Shown one piece after another: positions 27,265 through 35,884 of a stretch of 64,000 bases of DNA. The DNA lies in IMG/VR virus record IMGVR_UViG_3300047553_000984, positions 1 through 64,000 of that record, one strand, 5' to 3'. Numbering within the stretch: position 1 is the first letter of the stretch; each line of letters opens with the position of its first letter. The notes under the pieces were generated by a model, which did not search any database, was not told the DNA's origin, and saw only the letters and a list, made by a program, of their open reading frames with translations. The position numbers and the translations under genes were made by a program. This stretch comes from a virus.

Positions 27265-27641
27265 AAGCTTAGATTTCCTTTAATCACCGTACCACTATAT
27301 TGTAGCACATATAAACTTTTTTGCAATACTGGCATTAAAATTATTTTTACTTCGCTATCCCTCCAGATTCCTTTTGTATTAAACGGATAGCTAATGGGTA
27401 CAGGGAAAGTTGGTGGATCGACTAACCAACCTTCAAACCCAACTAAGGACGGATCGTACCCTGACTGATCTGAATAGCTTTTTTCCCCGCCCATTGGCTT
27501 GATCAATGCCTTAATCCAAATATCTGTTCCCGATCTTGTGTAGTTACCAGTCTCTGGATCTATTTTTAGGGTTCCTTGAATATTTTTTACTAAAATTTTT
27601 AAACTGTCTAAATAAGTTTCTCCGACTTGCATTATTGTCAT
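27261..27641 (-). CDS. Head-tail connector/neck protein (putative)
   Basis: The first gene of the minus-strand neck/tape-measure operon, 126 residues. It has an N-terminal helix (YLDSLKILVKNIQGTL) and a beta-rich C-terminal half (VPISYPFNTKGIWRDSEVKIILMPVLQKSL). Position immediately before a gp10-like gene suggests a head-completion or stopper protein. An internal ATG nine bases downstream is an alternative start. No diagnostic motif is present. Confidence 0.5.
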   Translation of the reverse strand: MTIMQVGETYLDSLKILVKNIQGTLKIDPETGNYTRSGTDIWIKALIKPMGGEKSYSDQSGYDPSLVGFEGWLVDPPTFPVPISYPFNTKGIWRDSEVKIILMPVLQKSLYVLQYSGTVIKGNLSL

Positions 27642-27687
27642 TTGAGTTGCTAAAATAGGGGCTAAGTTAATTATAGAGGTAAATACT

Positions 27688-27855
27688 TTGATTGAACCAA
27701 ATAATTCAACCGCCCCTTGTCGTAATCGCTGCTGCCCTGCTATTTCTAAGGACGATGAAGATATGCTGATTATTACTGACGATTATGGCGGAACTGTTAG
27801 AATCAACTTTTTGCAGTTGGAACGACTTTGGGAAGAGGCGCAAAAGTTAAAATGA
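27688..27855 (+). CDS. Small acidic protein, TTG start
   Basis: A 55-residue frame from TTG 27688 with AGAGGT 8 nt upstream. Its TGA overlaps the ATG of the next gene (ATGA), strong evidence for translation. The protein begins Cys/Pro/Arg-rich (TAPCRNRCCPAIS) and ends in an amphipathic helix (GTVRINFLQLERLWEEAQKLK). It may bind zinc through the three Cys. Function unknown. Confidence 0.55.
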   Translation: MIEPNNSTAPCRNRCCPAISKDDEDMLIITDDYGGTVRINFLQLERLWEEAQKLK

Positions 27856-28172
27856 TTGAATCTTGGGTGGTATTCTGCTTGTACTCGCTGGGGATTCGCT
27901 GGCTAATCTTTGATTACAAAAAGACGCAGTTTGTTCGGGACTTGATTGGCAAAGTTTCTTTAGAGCTATTGCACTGTGTTTACTGTCAAATGATTGAATG
28001 CTCAATAATTGTTTATGCCTGTCTTGTCCTGTCGGGTTCTGCCAACTTTAACTGGTTTCACTTTTTGTTTGGCGCTTTGACTAACGGACTGACGGCGATC
28101 ACCATTGATGGAGTCACCAGTGATTTGATTGACAAAACCGAGCAGTCTCGCGATTTTACTTTTGATGAATAA
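27852..28172 (+). CDS. Membrane protein, DUF1360-like
   Basis: A 106-residue protein with membrane segments around SWVVFCLYSLGIRWLIF and MIECSIIVYACLVLSG, and a further hydrophobic stretch (FLFGALTNGLTAITI). The LHCVYCQMIE turn between them recalls the Cys-x-x-Cys of DUF1360, small inner-membrane proteins frequent in phages. ATG 27852 overlaps the previous stop and is preferred to the TTG at 27828. A terminator follows. A lysis or membrane-modification role is possible but not shown. Confidence 0.55.
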   Translation: MIESWVVFCLYSLGIRWLIFDYKKTQFVRDLIGKVSLELLHCVYCQMIECSIIVYACLVLSGSANFNWFHFLFGALTNGLTAITIDGVTSDLIDKTEQSRDFTFDE

Positions 28173-28179
28173 ATCCTAA

Positions 28180-28206
28180 ATGCCGCATGGTCAGCGGCAT
28201 TTTTTA
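28180..28206 (+). terminator. Intrinsic terminator
   Basis: ATGCCGC and GCGGCAT form a 7-bp stem with a 7-nt loop followed by six Ts, 8 bp after the 27852 gene. Confidence 0.85.
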
Positions 28207-28674
28207 TTCCTTGTTGTCCCATGTTGGCAATTTGCAACTAAAGTTTAAAGGACTTGACTAATGGGATGACTGGGGGGTAGCGCCACAGAAAAAACACCCC
28301 AAAAAACCAAAAAGATCATGCTATAACTTTTACTTACCCATTCATTAGTTATTATAGTTAACTCAGTAGTTGACTTTATTAATCAGATAGGTTGTCATTG
28401 TAGACAACAACGCAATAGGTATCTGCAATGTTTCACCTTGAATCGATCCCAAATAACAACAACTTCTATATGATCAGTTTTTTCCCTAGTAAAGGCGTCT
28501 ATTTTTGTCTAGTAATCCATAATTCTTTTATAAATTTATAAATTTAGAATTTCAGGTTTATAAATTTGCTAAGGGGGAAAAAGCTGATTTTCTGGGAATG
28601 TCGGATAAATAAAAAAGCGATCGCACGATAAAATTTTTAGACATGGAATGGTTCCAGGGTTATTTTTTTAGGTA
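28207..28674. other. Non-coding interval
   Basis: No gene is visible in 468 bp between a terminator and a strong promoter. The segment is AT-rich with near-repeats of TTTATAAATTT around 28530-28570 and one HIP1-like site near 28618. It may hold regulatory sequence for the 28.7-35.3 kb block; nothing specific can be named. Confidence 0.5.
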
Positions 28675-28703
28675 TTGACAAACCTAAATTGATTAGGTAT
28701 AAT
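28675..28703 (+). promoter_or_regulatory. Consensus promoter with overlapping operator dyads
   Basis: TTGACA (28675-28680), a 17-bp spacer and TATAAT (28698-28703) are a perfect sigma70-type promoter. TTAGGTAT, ACCTAA and TTAGGTAT again are interleaved with it, so a dimeric repressor could bind across both hexamers. The ATG at 28705 lies before the expected transcription start and so cannot be the true start codon. Confidence 0.85.
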
Positions 28704-28740
28704 AATGAAAAGCACTGAAACCGCGATCGGTTTTGAAAAT

Positions 28741-29946
28741 ATGAACACTCAAACAAGAATTTCAGATCAGTTACAGCGCAACGCATGGGAATCATTCATT
28801 TCCAAGCCTTATTGTGGCAATGAGTGGAAATCGTTGGGAGAGGACTTTTCCTTAAGCAAGTGTGAAAAAGTAATAGATTTAGGTTATCTCACGGATCGCA
28901 TTGAAACCGCTAAATTTGACTTTAACAACTTAATCCCAGTTTTTGGCGTTGCAGGTAGTAAAGGAAGATTTACCCAGTGGTATCTTGTCATTGATACTCA
29001 CTACTACTATGTAGGTGGTAAAGAATCGGAATCTAAAATACAAAATTATGCTGAGGATCTTAAGTGGGTTTTTGCTAAACATTTATCACAACCGGAAGAT
29101 CAAGCCATGTCAGATACTCGATCCCTTCAATCGCTAGGAAAATCAGCACTAAAACAACAGGCGATCGATCTTGGCGTCTACACCAAAATTGGTGGCAAGG
29201 CTCCAACCAAGGAAATGTTGATTGAGATGATCCACAATCACTTGATCAGTAGCGGTAGTGATACCGCTACTGTCATTGATACCGGCGCAGTGGCAATCAC
29301 GGTCAACAAGGAATATTTTGTTAACACTGTTAATAATGTTGGCAGTGTTGATTTATTGATTGAAAAGTACAAGGGCACTGATAAATACAAAACCAGTTTC
29401 TTTAGCTACTTAGATCGGTTGTTCTTAGAAATTCAATTGGCATTAAATGCATCTTTACTAGAATCCCCGGCGATTAAGCCGGTTCTTATCGGCATTCGGA
29501 TCAAGAGTGCTGCAATTTATGCCTTATTTGCCGCGATCGCCTCCGAATCCACCACCGCGATCGCCTCCGAATCCACCACCGCGATCGCCTCCGAATCCAC
29601 CACCGCGATCGCCTCCGAATCCACCACCGCGATCGCCTCCGAACCCACCACCGCGATCGCCTCCGAACCCACCACCGCGATCGCCTCCGAACCCACCACC
29701 GCGATCGCCTCCGAACCCACCACCGCGATCGCCTATAAACGGACTACTTTTAATTTTGACATTAATGTCATCAAAGATGACATCAAAAAATTAAACAACG
29801 TTAAATCCCAGTGGCTTTTAAATAGCTATGGGATGCTTTGGGCCGTCGAACATCAATGCCTAGCGATAAGCATCATAAATGATGCGATCGTGAATTTCCG
29901 CCAGGGATTAACTGACACTGAACTTATGGAGTTGATCGGAGAGTAA
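28741..29946 (+). CDS. SAP-like protein with an octapeptide minisatellite
   Basis: About 401 residues. The N-terminal ~120 residues are a mixed domain, followed by a SAP/Rho-N-like helix pair ([26 protein letters not shown], ~130-168), which usually binds DNA. Residues ~265-330 are eight perfect copies of an eight-residue unit (AIASESTT four times, AIASEPTT four times) encoded by 24-bp HIP1 repeats. The promoter hexamer TATAAT ends two bases before ATG 28705, so the next in-frame ATG (28741) is proposed as start. First gene of the DNA-metabolism block. Confidence 0.65.
   Translation: MNTQTRISDQLQRNAWESFISKPYCGNEWKSLGEDFSLSKCEKVIDLGYLTDRIETAKFDFNNLIPVFGVAGSKGRFTQWYLVIDTHYYYVGGKESESKIQNYAEDLKWVFAKHLSQPEDQAMSDTRSLQSLGKSALKQQAIDLGVYTKIGGKAPTKEMLIEMIHNHLISSGSDTATVIDTGAVAITVNKEYFVNTVNNVGSVDLLIEKYKGTDKYKTSFFSYLDRLFLEIQLALNASLLESPAIKPVLIGIRIKSAAIYALFAAIASESTTAIASESTTAIASESTTAIASESTTAIASEPTTAIASEPTTAIASEPTTAIASEPTTAIAYKRTTFNFDINVIKDDIKKLNNVKSQWLLNSYGMLWAVEHQCLAISIINDAIVNFRQGLTDTELMELIGE
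29533..29732 (+). repeat. 24-bp HIP1-containing tandem repeat, eight copies
   Basis: Eight perfect 24-bp units start at 29533, each opening with GCGATCGC, and a ninth GCGATCGC lies at 29725-29732. Units 1-4 differ from units 5-8 by a single T-to-C change (Ser to Pro). Being a multiple of three, copy-number change by slippage keeps the reading frame. Confidence 0.95.
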
Positions 29947-29952
29947 AAGTAG

Positions 29953-29987
29953 TGGTACTTACTCATAAACATTGTGAGTAAGTACCA
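29953..29987 (+). terminator. 13-bp inverted repeat after the SAP-like gene
   Basis: TGGTACTTACTCA and its exact complement are separated by a 9-nt loop. The hairpin lies in the 71-bp gap between two co-directional genes. No T-run follows, so partial termination or mRNA stabilisation is as likely as full termination. Confidence 0.5.
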
Positions 29988-30017
29988 TGATTAATCCCTA
30001 ATTTTGGAGTAAGCAAA

Positions 30018-30686
30018 ATGACGGCAGCAAAAATATTATCTAGTCAATCTCTTTTTAAAGAGATTGAAGCTTTAATTACCATCGGGTACGAGTCCCTAGT
30101 AATTCAAACCACAAAATTAAAATACAACGACAATTCTTTAGTTGTTGTGTTACCGGGTAAGTTGTTGATCGCGCTATGGAAAGAGTTGGATTTATGTTAC
30201 TACAATTTGTCCCAAGATGAATTGTGGGATCTAGCTAAGTATTACAAGGAAAATGATTGTCCCCTACCAGAAAAACTGGTAGTTGGATACAACAAGATTT
30301 TAGGCACTTACTTAGAGTTAATGAACTATCTGCTGCAATCTTCTGAAGTGATTAACATACAGCCACCGAGGGAAATTGGGCTAGATGGATTGATTGGTAA
30401 TAAACAAAAATATGAGTCACAGAAAGTGATTAGTCTATATGACAAGATTGATAAGACCATCTTGTCAGCAGACATTAAGGCTGAAATAATCAGCCAGATA
30501 GAGGGACAGACTGGACTAAAATTGTCCGGTAAAAATGAACGTCAGCTAAAGATGATCGCTGACAATAACGATGACTTAAAGGAAATCATCATTACCTTTA
30601 AAGCGGAATCTAGTAAAGCCACTTACAAACTAAAAACAATCAAAAATGCCATCTATCTGATGATGGCATTGCGTTGCCACAATTAA
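30018..30686 (+). CDS. Protein with PPRxxGLD-type domain
   Basis: 222 residues. Residues ~50-130 resemble the N-terminal domain of the methyltransferase at 32990: both have L.IALWK.L, a stretch with LVV, and then PPR.(I/V)GLD.L(I/L). No known family was recognised, so this looks like an element-specific domain used twice. The C-terminal part is helical and charged. GGAG sits 11 nt before ATG 30018. A role in DNA replication or modification is inferred from neighbours. Confidence 0.55.
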   Translation: MTAAKILSSQSLFKEIEALITIGYESLVIQTTKLKYNDNSLVVVLPGKLLIALWKELDLCYYNLSQDELWDLAKYYKENDCPLPEKLVVGYNKILGTYLELMNYLLQSSEVINIQPPREIGLDGLIGNKQKYESQKVISLYDKIDKTILSADIKAEIISQIEGQTGLKLSGKNERQLKMIADNNDDLKEIIITFKAESSKATYKLKTIKNAIYLMMALRCHN

Positions 30687-30709
30687 ATTACTACCACTAA
30701 ATCACCACC

Positions 30710-31867
30710 ATGCTAATTAACACTGCTAATTTTTTCAAAATTCTAGAGGCGGAAAATTTCGCTTCTCATGGCAAATACATTCAGATCGATACAAACATCG
30801 ATCAACATAACCCTAATTTAGTTGTTACTTATGGAAACATAAGCTATATCGCTAATATCGATATAGTGACACCTGCTGATAGAAATTTTTCAATTTTCAT
30901 TGAAGCTGAAAAATTTAAGCGAATATCAACAGAATACAGCGAATCTAGTTGTATTGAGCTATCAATTTTTGCCAAAAACCTGGCAAAAATACAAGATATC
31001 TTAGTTAGATTTATTCCCACCACCACCAAAGTAAAATCTACTGACAATAATTGTTCTAATTACTGTACAAATTTAGAGGAATTTTTAAACGGCATAAAAT
31101 TAATAGAGCCATTTCGTGCCAATAATGAATCCGACAAAGCAGCTAAGTTAAAAAATCTCTACATAATCAATAGCTGTATTGCCAGTTGCGATGGTCACAG
31201 GGTTGCTAAATATAAATTACCAAATTCCTTAATGGATGGTTGTGTTGCGAGTTTTAACCCGCTGATAATTGAATTTATCAAATCTGTTAAAGATGATAAA
31301 TCACTACGGATTGAAGCCACGGCAGATCACTCTATTCAACTACTGAGTGTTGGCAATTGGATTGTAAAAACAGAGAGATCAGATGCCGAAATTAAAAATA
31401 TCGAATCGGTCATTAACGTCATTAAATCTTTAATGATCGACCCTGAGATAAACTACCTAAATATCAAAGAATTTTTGGTTGATAAAGTTTTATTAACCAA
31501 AGTATTATCTCAAGCGAACAGTCAATCATGTAAACACAATCCTGTTGATATCACCTTAAGCAGTGATACCCTGTCCATAAAAATTATTGACGGGGATATG
31601 GATCTAAATCAGCAATTGTCAATAACTAACCTTGCGGTCATTAAATCTGAGATTAATGTTTCTGTAAATCCCAGGTATCTATTAGAAGCCATTAGAAAAG
31701 CGGGTTCCATAAAAGTTGATCATTCTATCAATAAAGGAATGATAAAGATGGAAATAGAACCCCATGAAATTCTTTCCAAAGAAAATAAATCCGTAACCAC
31801 TATTAATGTCGCTTCCGCCGATCGTAAAATGGTAGTCAAAACTGTTGATTGTAGAAAAAAAGAATGA
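30710..31867 (+). CDS. DNA sliding clamp-like protein
   Basis: 385 residues, close to the length of bacterial DnaN (~370). The late segment VSVNPRYLLEAIRKAGSIKV matches the 'F..RYL..AL....' motif of beta-clamp domain III, and CIASCDGHRVAKYKL matches the 'T.GHRLA' loop of domain II. Low Leu/Gly and high Lys/Asn/Ile content show strong divergence from host DnaN. It would tether a replicative polymerase encoded elsewhere. Its stop overlaps the next start (ATGA). Confidence 0.65.
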   Translation: MLINTANFFKILEAENFASHGKYIQIDTNIDQHNPNLVVTYGNISYIANIDIVTPADRNFSIFIEAEKFKRISTEYSESSCIELSIFAKNLAKIQDILVRFIPTTTKVKSTDNNCSNYCTNLEEFLNGIKLIEPFRANNESDKAAKLKNLYIINSCIASCDGHRVAKYKLPNSLMDGCVASFNPLIIEFIKSVKDDKSLRIEATADHSIQLLSVGNWIVKTERSDAEIKNIESVINVIKSLMIDPEINYLNIKEFLVDKVLLTKVLSQANSQSCKHNPVDITLSSDTLSIKIIDGDMDLNQQLSITNLAVIKSEINVSVNPRYLLEAIRKAGSIKVDHSINKGMIKMEIEPHEILSKENKSVTTINVASADRKMVVKTVDCRKKE

Positions 31868-32397
31868 CAAAAGAATTAAGAAAAATCCAGTTTTTTAAAG
31901 AACTGGAAAAAATCATAGACGAGTTAGAGTTAGGGGCATTGCACCCATTCGAGAAAAAGGGACTAGGCAAATATCCATACTCCTATCTAGGGGTAAAAGA
32001 AAAAATCTACACTTACCCCAACGGACATATAACTCTCGTGGGATGCTGCGATTATTGCGGTAACGGATTGAAGTTTGAGTTCAGCCTACAATCTAGCGAC
32101 GGATTAGTATTTAAGGTTGGATCTGACTGTATTAAAAAGGCTTTTGACCTTTCAGATCCGATCACGGCGAAAGTAAACAGTGCCATAAAAGGACTGGAAA
32201 AAACTAAAAAGCAGTCAAGGCTAGAAAATTTGATTGCTTTAATAGAGACAAAAAAGGATGATCTCCTTTTAAGGGATCACCCCAACGAATACATGAAGAT
32301 CAAGGGATTCTCATACTTTGATTACTGCCTATATGTGAACTCGCACGGATCCGAAAAAACCAGACTAAAGCTTTTTAAAGAATTGCAGAAGCTTTGA
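31864..32397 (+). CDS. Zinc-binding single-domain protein
   Basis: 177 residues. The core is a four-Cys zinc site: GCCDYCGN (residues ~59-66), then GLVFKVGSDCIKKAF (~81-95). The 'C..CG......F.....G..F.VGSDC' arrangement occurs in proteins encoded by many phages and plasmids. It is coupled to the clamp-like gene by an ATGA overlap. Role in DNA metabolism inferred from position. Confidence 0.6.
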   Translation: MTKELRKIQFFKELEKIIDELELGALHPFEKKGLGKYPYSYLGVKEKIYTYPNGHITLVGCCDYCGNGLKFEFSLQSSDGLVFKVGSDCIKKAFDLSDPITAKVNSAIKGLEKTKKQSRLENLIALIETKKDDLLLRDHPNEYMKIKGFSYFDYCLYVNSHGSEKTRLKLFKELQKL

Positions 32398-32403
32398 CCA
32401 ACA

Positions 32404-32471
32404 CGCGATCACCACCACCATATCAAACTGGCGATCACCTCTATCCACCACCAAATAAATGGAGTCAAACA
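32404..32471 (+). repeat. CCACCACC leader repeat, copy 1
   Basis: A ~66-bp leader with two GCGATC boxes, two CCACCACC boxes and the ending AAATAAATGGAGTCAA directly before ATG 32472. The second copy at 32924-32989 differs at only a few positions and precedes ATG 32990. Its ending supplies the TGGAG ribosome-binding site. Confidence 0.85.
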
Positions 32472-32906
32472 ATGAAGGGTATCGAAAATACAGCTTTTTT
32501 CAGGGAAATCAATGATTTAATCTCATCAATCCACCTTCTCGCGCTAGAGGAAACAACACATAAGATGTCTCTACCTTACGGTATGAAAATTCGCACTAAG
32601 ACTGGTTCGGAATGGCACTCAACCAGCACGAGATCCGCGATGGTATTCGTAGACAATGAGCCTATTTATAAAAAATTAAAGCCTTTAAAGCAAGAATGGG
32701 AGCTAGTGGGGAACAAAGGAAACCACGGGAAATGGTGTATCGCGGAATATATTTTACCTATTGGAGCACAAATAAAATTTGTTGCTAAAGCAAAAGGGAA
32801 AAAACCCATCGAGGTTGAGTTTGTCGTAGACAACAATTCTACCGATATTGATATTGATGGTTATGTCTGCGGCAATCGATTCTGTGGCTGGATTATTTCA
32901 ATTTAA
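32472..32906 (+). CDS. Hypothetical protein
   Basis: 144 residues. The start at ATG 32472 is fixed by TGGAGT upstream and by the shared leader repeat; the longer frame to 32394 just translates that repeat. The protein is basic and strand-rich with two late Cys/Trp motifs (KWCIAEYILP; YVCGNRFCGWII). No family recognised. Confidence 0.6.
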   Translation: MKGIENTAFFREINDLISSIHLLALEETTHKMSLPYGMKIRTKTGSEWHSTSTRSAMVFVDNEPIYKKLKPLKQEWELVGNKGNHGKWCIAEYILPIGAQIKFVAKAKGKKPIEVEFVVDNNSTDIDIDGYVCGNRFCGWIISI

Positions 32907-32923
32907 TCACATTTAAAAAACAG

Positions 32924-32989
32924 CGATCGCCACCACCATATCAAACTGGCGATCTCCTCTATCCACCACCAAATAAATGGAGTCAATCA
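32924..32989 (+). repeat. CCACCACC leader repeat, copy 2
   Basis: The second copy of the leader seen at 32404. Here the first box is a full HIP1 (GCGATCGC) and the second GCGATCTCC. It ends with AAATAAATGGAGTCAA at the methyltransferase start. A fragment of the same type (ACCACTAAATCACCACC) precedes the clamp-like gene at 30710, and AAATAAATGGAG recurs at 48486. Confidence 0.85.
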
Positions 32990-35317
32990 ATGTTAGAAGA
33001 ACTATTTACAGATATCGAATCTCTGATCAACGAAATGGCAGAGATGGCAGCAATGACACAGAATGATGATCAAATCATCGAATATGATGATTTAGATATA
33101 GATACATTGGCCGATAACAAAACGTTAAACTTTATAGCTGACTCACCATTAGCCAGCACGGGGATATTATTGGCCTTATGGAAATCGTTAAGGATTAATA
33201 AATTTTGTTCCTCTGATTTTCCTTTGGAGCCTGATAATCTTGAACCGCTAGGCAGATCGATAATAATTGATCACGCTAATGGACTGGTGGTTAAAAATTA
33301 TGCTCAATTATCTCGTTACTTAAGCGAAAATAAAGAGAAATTCGCCAACGTCGAGCCGCCGCGAGGAGTCGGGCTGGATCACTTGTTGCCGCCACAGGAA
33401 AAAAGAGAAAAGTCAAAATCTGCTAACAAAATTAAGAAAATTTTAAAAACTGTTTTTAAACTCTGCGAGTTTAAGATTAGAAAGTACAAATCAATGTACA
33501 CAGAAGAAAGCATAACAATTTCCTGGGTTGATGGTCCAAGAAAGGCTGATGTTATAAGTGTGCTGGAGTCAGTAGATTTTGAGTATCGCTTTAACTACGA
33601 GCACAAATGGAGCGATGAGGCGATCACTTTTGCTAAATCTGTCTACGAATCCAACCCAGTGATAGGAACGGCAGATTATTTATTGAGCGATATCTATATC
33701 TGTATCCTAGAGCGTTTTAACAAGTTTGGTTTTTATTATGGGGAGTGCAACCTAGAAGATGCCCCTAGCGCTGACGCCATAATAAAAGCAGAAGTTACCG
33801 ATACCGATACCGATACCGATACCGATACCGATACCACCACCACGGTAGACACTGGTATTGACGACGAGAAAAAAGATCAGTGCTATAAATCATTTATCTT
33901 TGCTCACCAATTCTATCCCACCCCGAAGAAGATCGCCGATAAAATGGCGGCGGAACTAAAGCGCGATCGCGACATCAAATTAGTTTTCCCTGTGCTTGAC
34001 CCTAGCGCAGGAAAAGGGAATCTGTTGGATGCAATCGCTGTTTATATTGACAAATACGACAGCGATCGTAAAAATCGGCTTCGGGGGATCGAAATCGATC
34101 CAGATTTGGCCGCAACGCTGAAAGGCAAGGAGTACCTATTGGTAGGCAGTGATTTTCTGGCTTTCAATGAGCGGGAGTGTTGTCCCTCAATCATTATGAA
34201 TCCGCCATTTTCCAGCGGTCTGGCTCACATTTTCCACGCTTGGGAAATACTCAAGCCAGGGGGACGGATCGTGGCTTTATTGCCAGAAACTCCACGCTTT
34301 ACAAAGAATGTAAGGCTGGCGGAATTAATCCGCCTCCACGGTAAAAGCAAAAGCCTCGGATCTTGCTTTGAATTTGCGGGACGATCCACCGATTGCCCGA
34401 TTCAAATGATTACTCTGGACAAACCAAAGCAGTCCCCCCAAGAATTCAAATTTAAATTTGAGAACGATTCTCATTCTCAACCATTTACTAAAGAGGACTT
34501 TGAAAGTGCGATCGCGCAGCCCACCACCGCAGGACTGGGGCGATCTGATATTATCGCTACCTTGGTTCATCAATACGAACTTGCACTCGATGCCCTGCGA
34601 GAAAAGTTTGTGGCGCAAGCTAAGTTAGATTTTGCCCTCCAGGGGATCGGCTTGCGGGATTGGGAGAGTACCCAATCAAAAACAGAATCAAGCGAACGCG
34701 ATCGTCATAATTCCTTTGAGGAAGAAGCGAAATATCTAAAAGCGCGGTTCTGGGATGAAGTTTTTCGGCGTACCGAGTTGCGTGATGCTTGCACCTCCGA
34801 CTTTATAGAGAAATTTGACGAATTCCAAAAAGAACAGGAATTAATGGCATTTAATGAGGAGAATATCCGCAGTCTCTTATTAATGTTTTGGGAGAACAAA
34901 AAACAAATCGACGTTGACTCGGTAATTAAAGTTTTTGATGAATTAACCCGCTACCATGCCAAAAACACGATCGCCTATAAAGGATGGAAAACTAACAAAG
35001 CATCAAAGCTTAACTACAAGGTGATCATACCCTATTGTAAGAATTATTCTGGCTATGTTGAGTATGAATCCAAACAAAAATTGACAGACATAGACAAAAT
35101 TTGCTGCATCGTAACCGGGAAAAAATTCTCGGAAATTACGCGGATCGTAGATGTAATTAAGGGCTTCGGTACAGAGGAGCAATTTGAATCTACCTTCTTT
35201 AAAATCCGAGCATTCGGAGTCGGGACAGTCCACCTGGTTTTCAAGGATCGTACTGTCTGCGATCTAATCAATCAAGTTGTAGCGGTTGAAAGAAAGTGGA
35301 TCGGTAGCGATTACTAA
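32990..35317 (+). CDS. N6-adenine DNA methyltransferase with extra N-terminal domain
   Basis: 775 residues. Methyltransferase motif I is LDPSAGKGNLLDA (~337) and the catalytic motif NPPF is at ~404 (IIMNPPFSSG), typical of gamma-type N6-adenine enzymes. FYPTPKKIADKM precedes motif I, as in phage and plasmid solitary methylases. Residues ~50-140 share the PPRxVGLD domain with the 30018 protein, and an Asp-Thr repeat (~270-284) links it to the enzyme part. A long helical C-terminal region follows. No restriction gene is adjacent, so protection of the element's DNA is the likeliest role. Confidence 0.8.
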   Translation: MLEELFTDIESLINEMAEMAAMTQNDDQIIEYDDLDIDTLADNKTLNFIADSPLASTGILLALWKSLRINKFCSSDFPLEPDNLEPLGRSIIIDHANGLVVKNYAQLSRYLSENKEKFANVEPPRGVGLDHLLPPQEKREKSKSANKIKKILKTVFKLCEFKIRKYKSMYTEESITISWVDGPRKADVISVLESVDFEYRFNYEHKWSDEAITFAKSVYESNPVIGTADYLLSDIYICILERFNKFGFYYGECNLEDAPSADAIIKAEVTDTDTDTDTDTDTTTTVDTGIDDEKKDQCYKSFIFAHQFYPTPKKIADKMAAELKRDRDIKLVFPVLDPSAGKGNLLDAIAVYIDKYDSDRKNRLRGIEIDPDLAATLKGKEYLLVGSDFLAFNERECCPSIIMNPPFSSGLAHIFHAWEILKPGGRIVALLPETPRFTKNVRLAELIRLHGKSKSLGSCFEFAGRSTDCPIQMITLDKPKQSPQEFKFKFENDSHSQPFTKEDFESAIAQPTTAGLGRSDIIATLVHQYELALDALREKFVAQAKLDFALQGIGLRDWESTQSKTESSERDRHNSFEEEAKYLKARFWDEVFRRTELRDACTSDFIEKFDEFQKEQELMAFNEENIRSLLLMFWENKKQIDVDSVIKVFDELTRYHAKNTIAYKGWKTNKASKLNYKVIIPYCKNYSGYVEYESKQKLTDIDKICCIVTGKKFSEITRIVDVIKGFGTEEQFESTFFKIRAFGVGTVHLVFKDRTVCDLINQVVAVERKWIGSDY
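33798..33837 (+). repeat. 6-bp GATACC microsatellite in the methyltransferase gene
   Basis: About six tandem GATACC units encode alternating Asp-Thr, followed by four Thr codons. Length changes in six-base steps keep frame and alter only a linker. Confidence 0.8.
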
Positions 35318-35333
35318 TCACCGCCACCAAAGA

Positions 35334-35369
35334 AAATAAATCCTCTCCCTGACAAGAGAGGATTTATTT
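35334..35369 (+). terminator. Terminator between convergent genes
   Basis: AAATAAATCCTCTC and its exact 14-nt complement are separated by 8 nt. The A/T-rich arms supply T-runs in both directions, so it can end both the methyltransferase transcript (+) and the repressor transcript (-). Confidence 0.85.
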
Positions 35370-35373
35370 ATAG

Positions 35374-35625
35374 CTATCTTGTTCGCTTGTAGCTATAAGT
35401 AATCAAATCAGATGGGGCAATGATGCTACTACTTTGCCCCGACTCGTGGATCAAGTCATTCAAGGCGTCGCACAATTGGTTTAATTTTTGCCCTGACAAA
35501 TAGGGCATCTCTTTCGCTATTCGGAATTTCGATACTGTGTTGGTGGATATTTCTAACTTTTTAGCTAGATGGATCCCTTTGATCCCGTATCTCGCCATAA
35601 TCTCACTTAGTCGCCATTGGTGCAT
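35374..35625 (-). CDS. Cro/C1-type HTH regulator
   Basis: 83 residues, HTH_26-like: WRLSEIMARYGIKGIHLAKKLEISTNTVSKFR, MPYLSGQKLNQLCDAL. It is closest in pattern to the regulator at 1787-2062 (shared WRL.EIMARY start and a C-terminal I.PSDLI segment). It is divergent from the cassette-region promoter at 35727, which it probably controls. Confidence 0.85.
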   Translation of the reverse strand: MHQWRLSEIMARYGIKGIHLAKKLEISTNTVSKFRIAKEMPYLSGQKLNQLCDALNDLIHESGQSSSIIAPSDLITYSYKRTR

Positions 35626-35726
35626 CTATCGAACCTCAACACTGTACCACCACAGCATAACATAGATCATACAAGACCTTCGGAGATAAATTACAGCCTT
35701 TCTTGGATTTTTACAAGAAAGCGCTT

Positions 35727-35755
35727 GACAAATCCAAAAGAGTGCGATATATTTA
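35727..35755 (+). promoter_or_regulatory. Promoter of the cassette region
   Basis: TTGACA (35727-35732), a 17-bp spacer and TATATT (35750-35755). The expected transcription start near 35762 is only a few bases before the first 86-nt structured element. Confidence 0.75.
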
Positions 35756-35769
35756 GGACATGGCAAAAA

Positions 35770-35855
35770 AAGCCACCGAAACCACTACCCGGCGTAACAC
35801 CGGATGAACAAATAAGATGTAGCGATTTCGGTAGCCCCTGACGGGGGCGCGGCTT
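35770..35855 (+). ncRNA. Structured RNA-like element, copy 1
   Basis: An 86-nt unit that could fold as a three-way junction. The outer stem is AAGCC/GGCTT, a long arm is ACCGAAA/TTTCGGT enclosing a CCGG-(7 nt)-CCGG hairpin, and a second arm is CCCC-TGA-(C)GGGG. It lies at the very start of the transcript from the promoter at 35727. A 15-codon open frame (MAKKATETTTRRNTG) starts just before it. No known riboswitch or ribozyme class was recognised by eye. Confidence 0.55.
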
Positions 35856-35884
35856 ACAAAGTCAATAGAACATGAGCAAAAAGA

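Noticed and set aside
29507-29794. Pro-rich frame (PRSPPNPP repeats) over the 24-bp minisatellite
   Set aside because: It is the out-of-frame translation of the HIP1 repeats; the other frame continues through a full gene with its own promoter.
32394-32471. Upstream extension of the 32472 gene (MTNTRSPPPYQTG...)
   Set aside because: It translates the leader repeat; the ribosome-binding site lies at its end.
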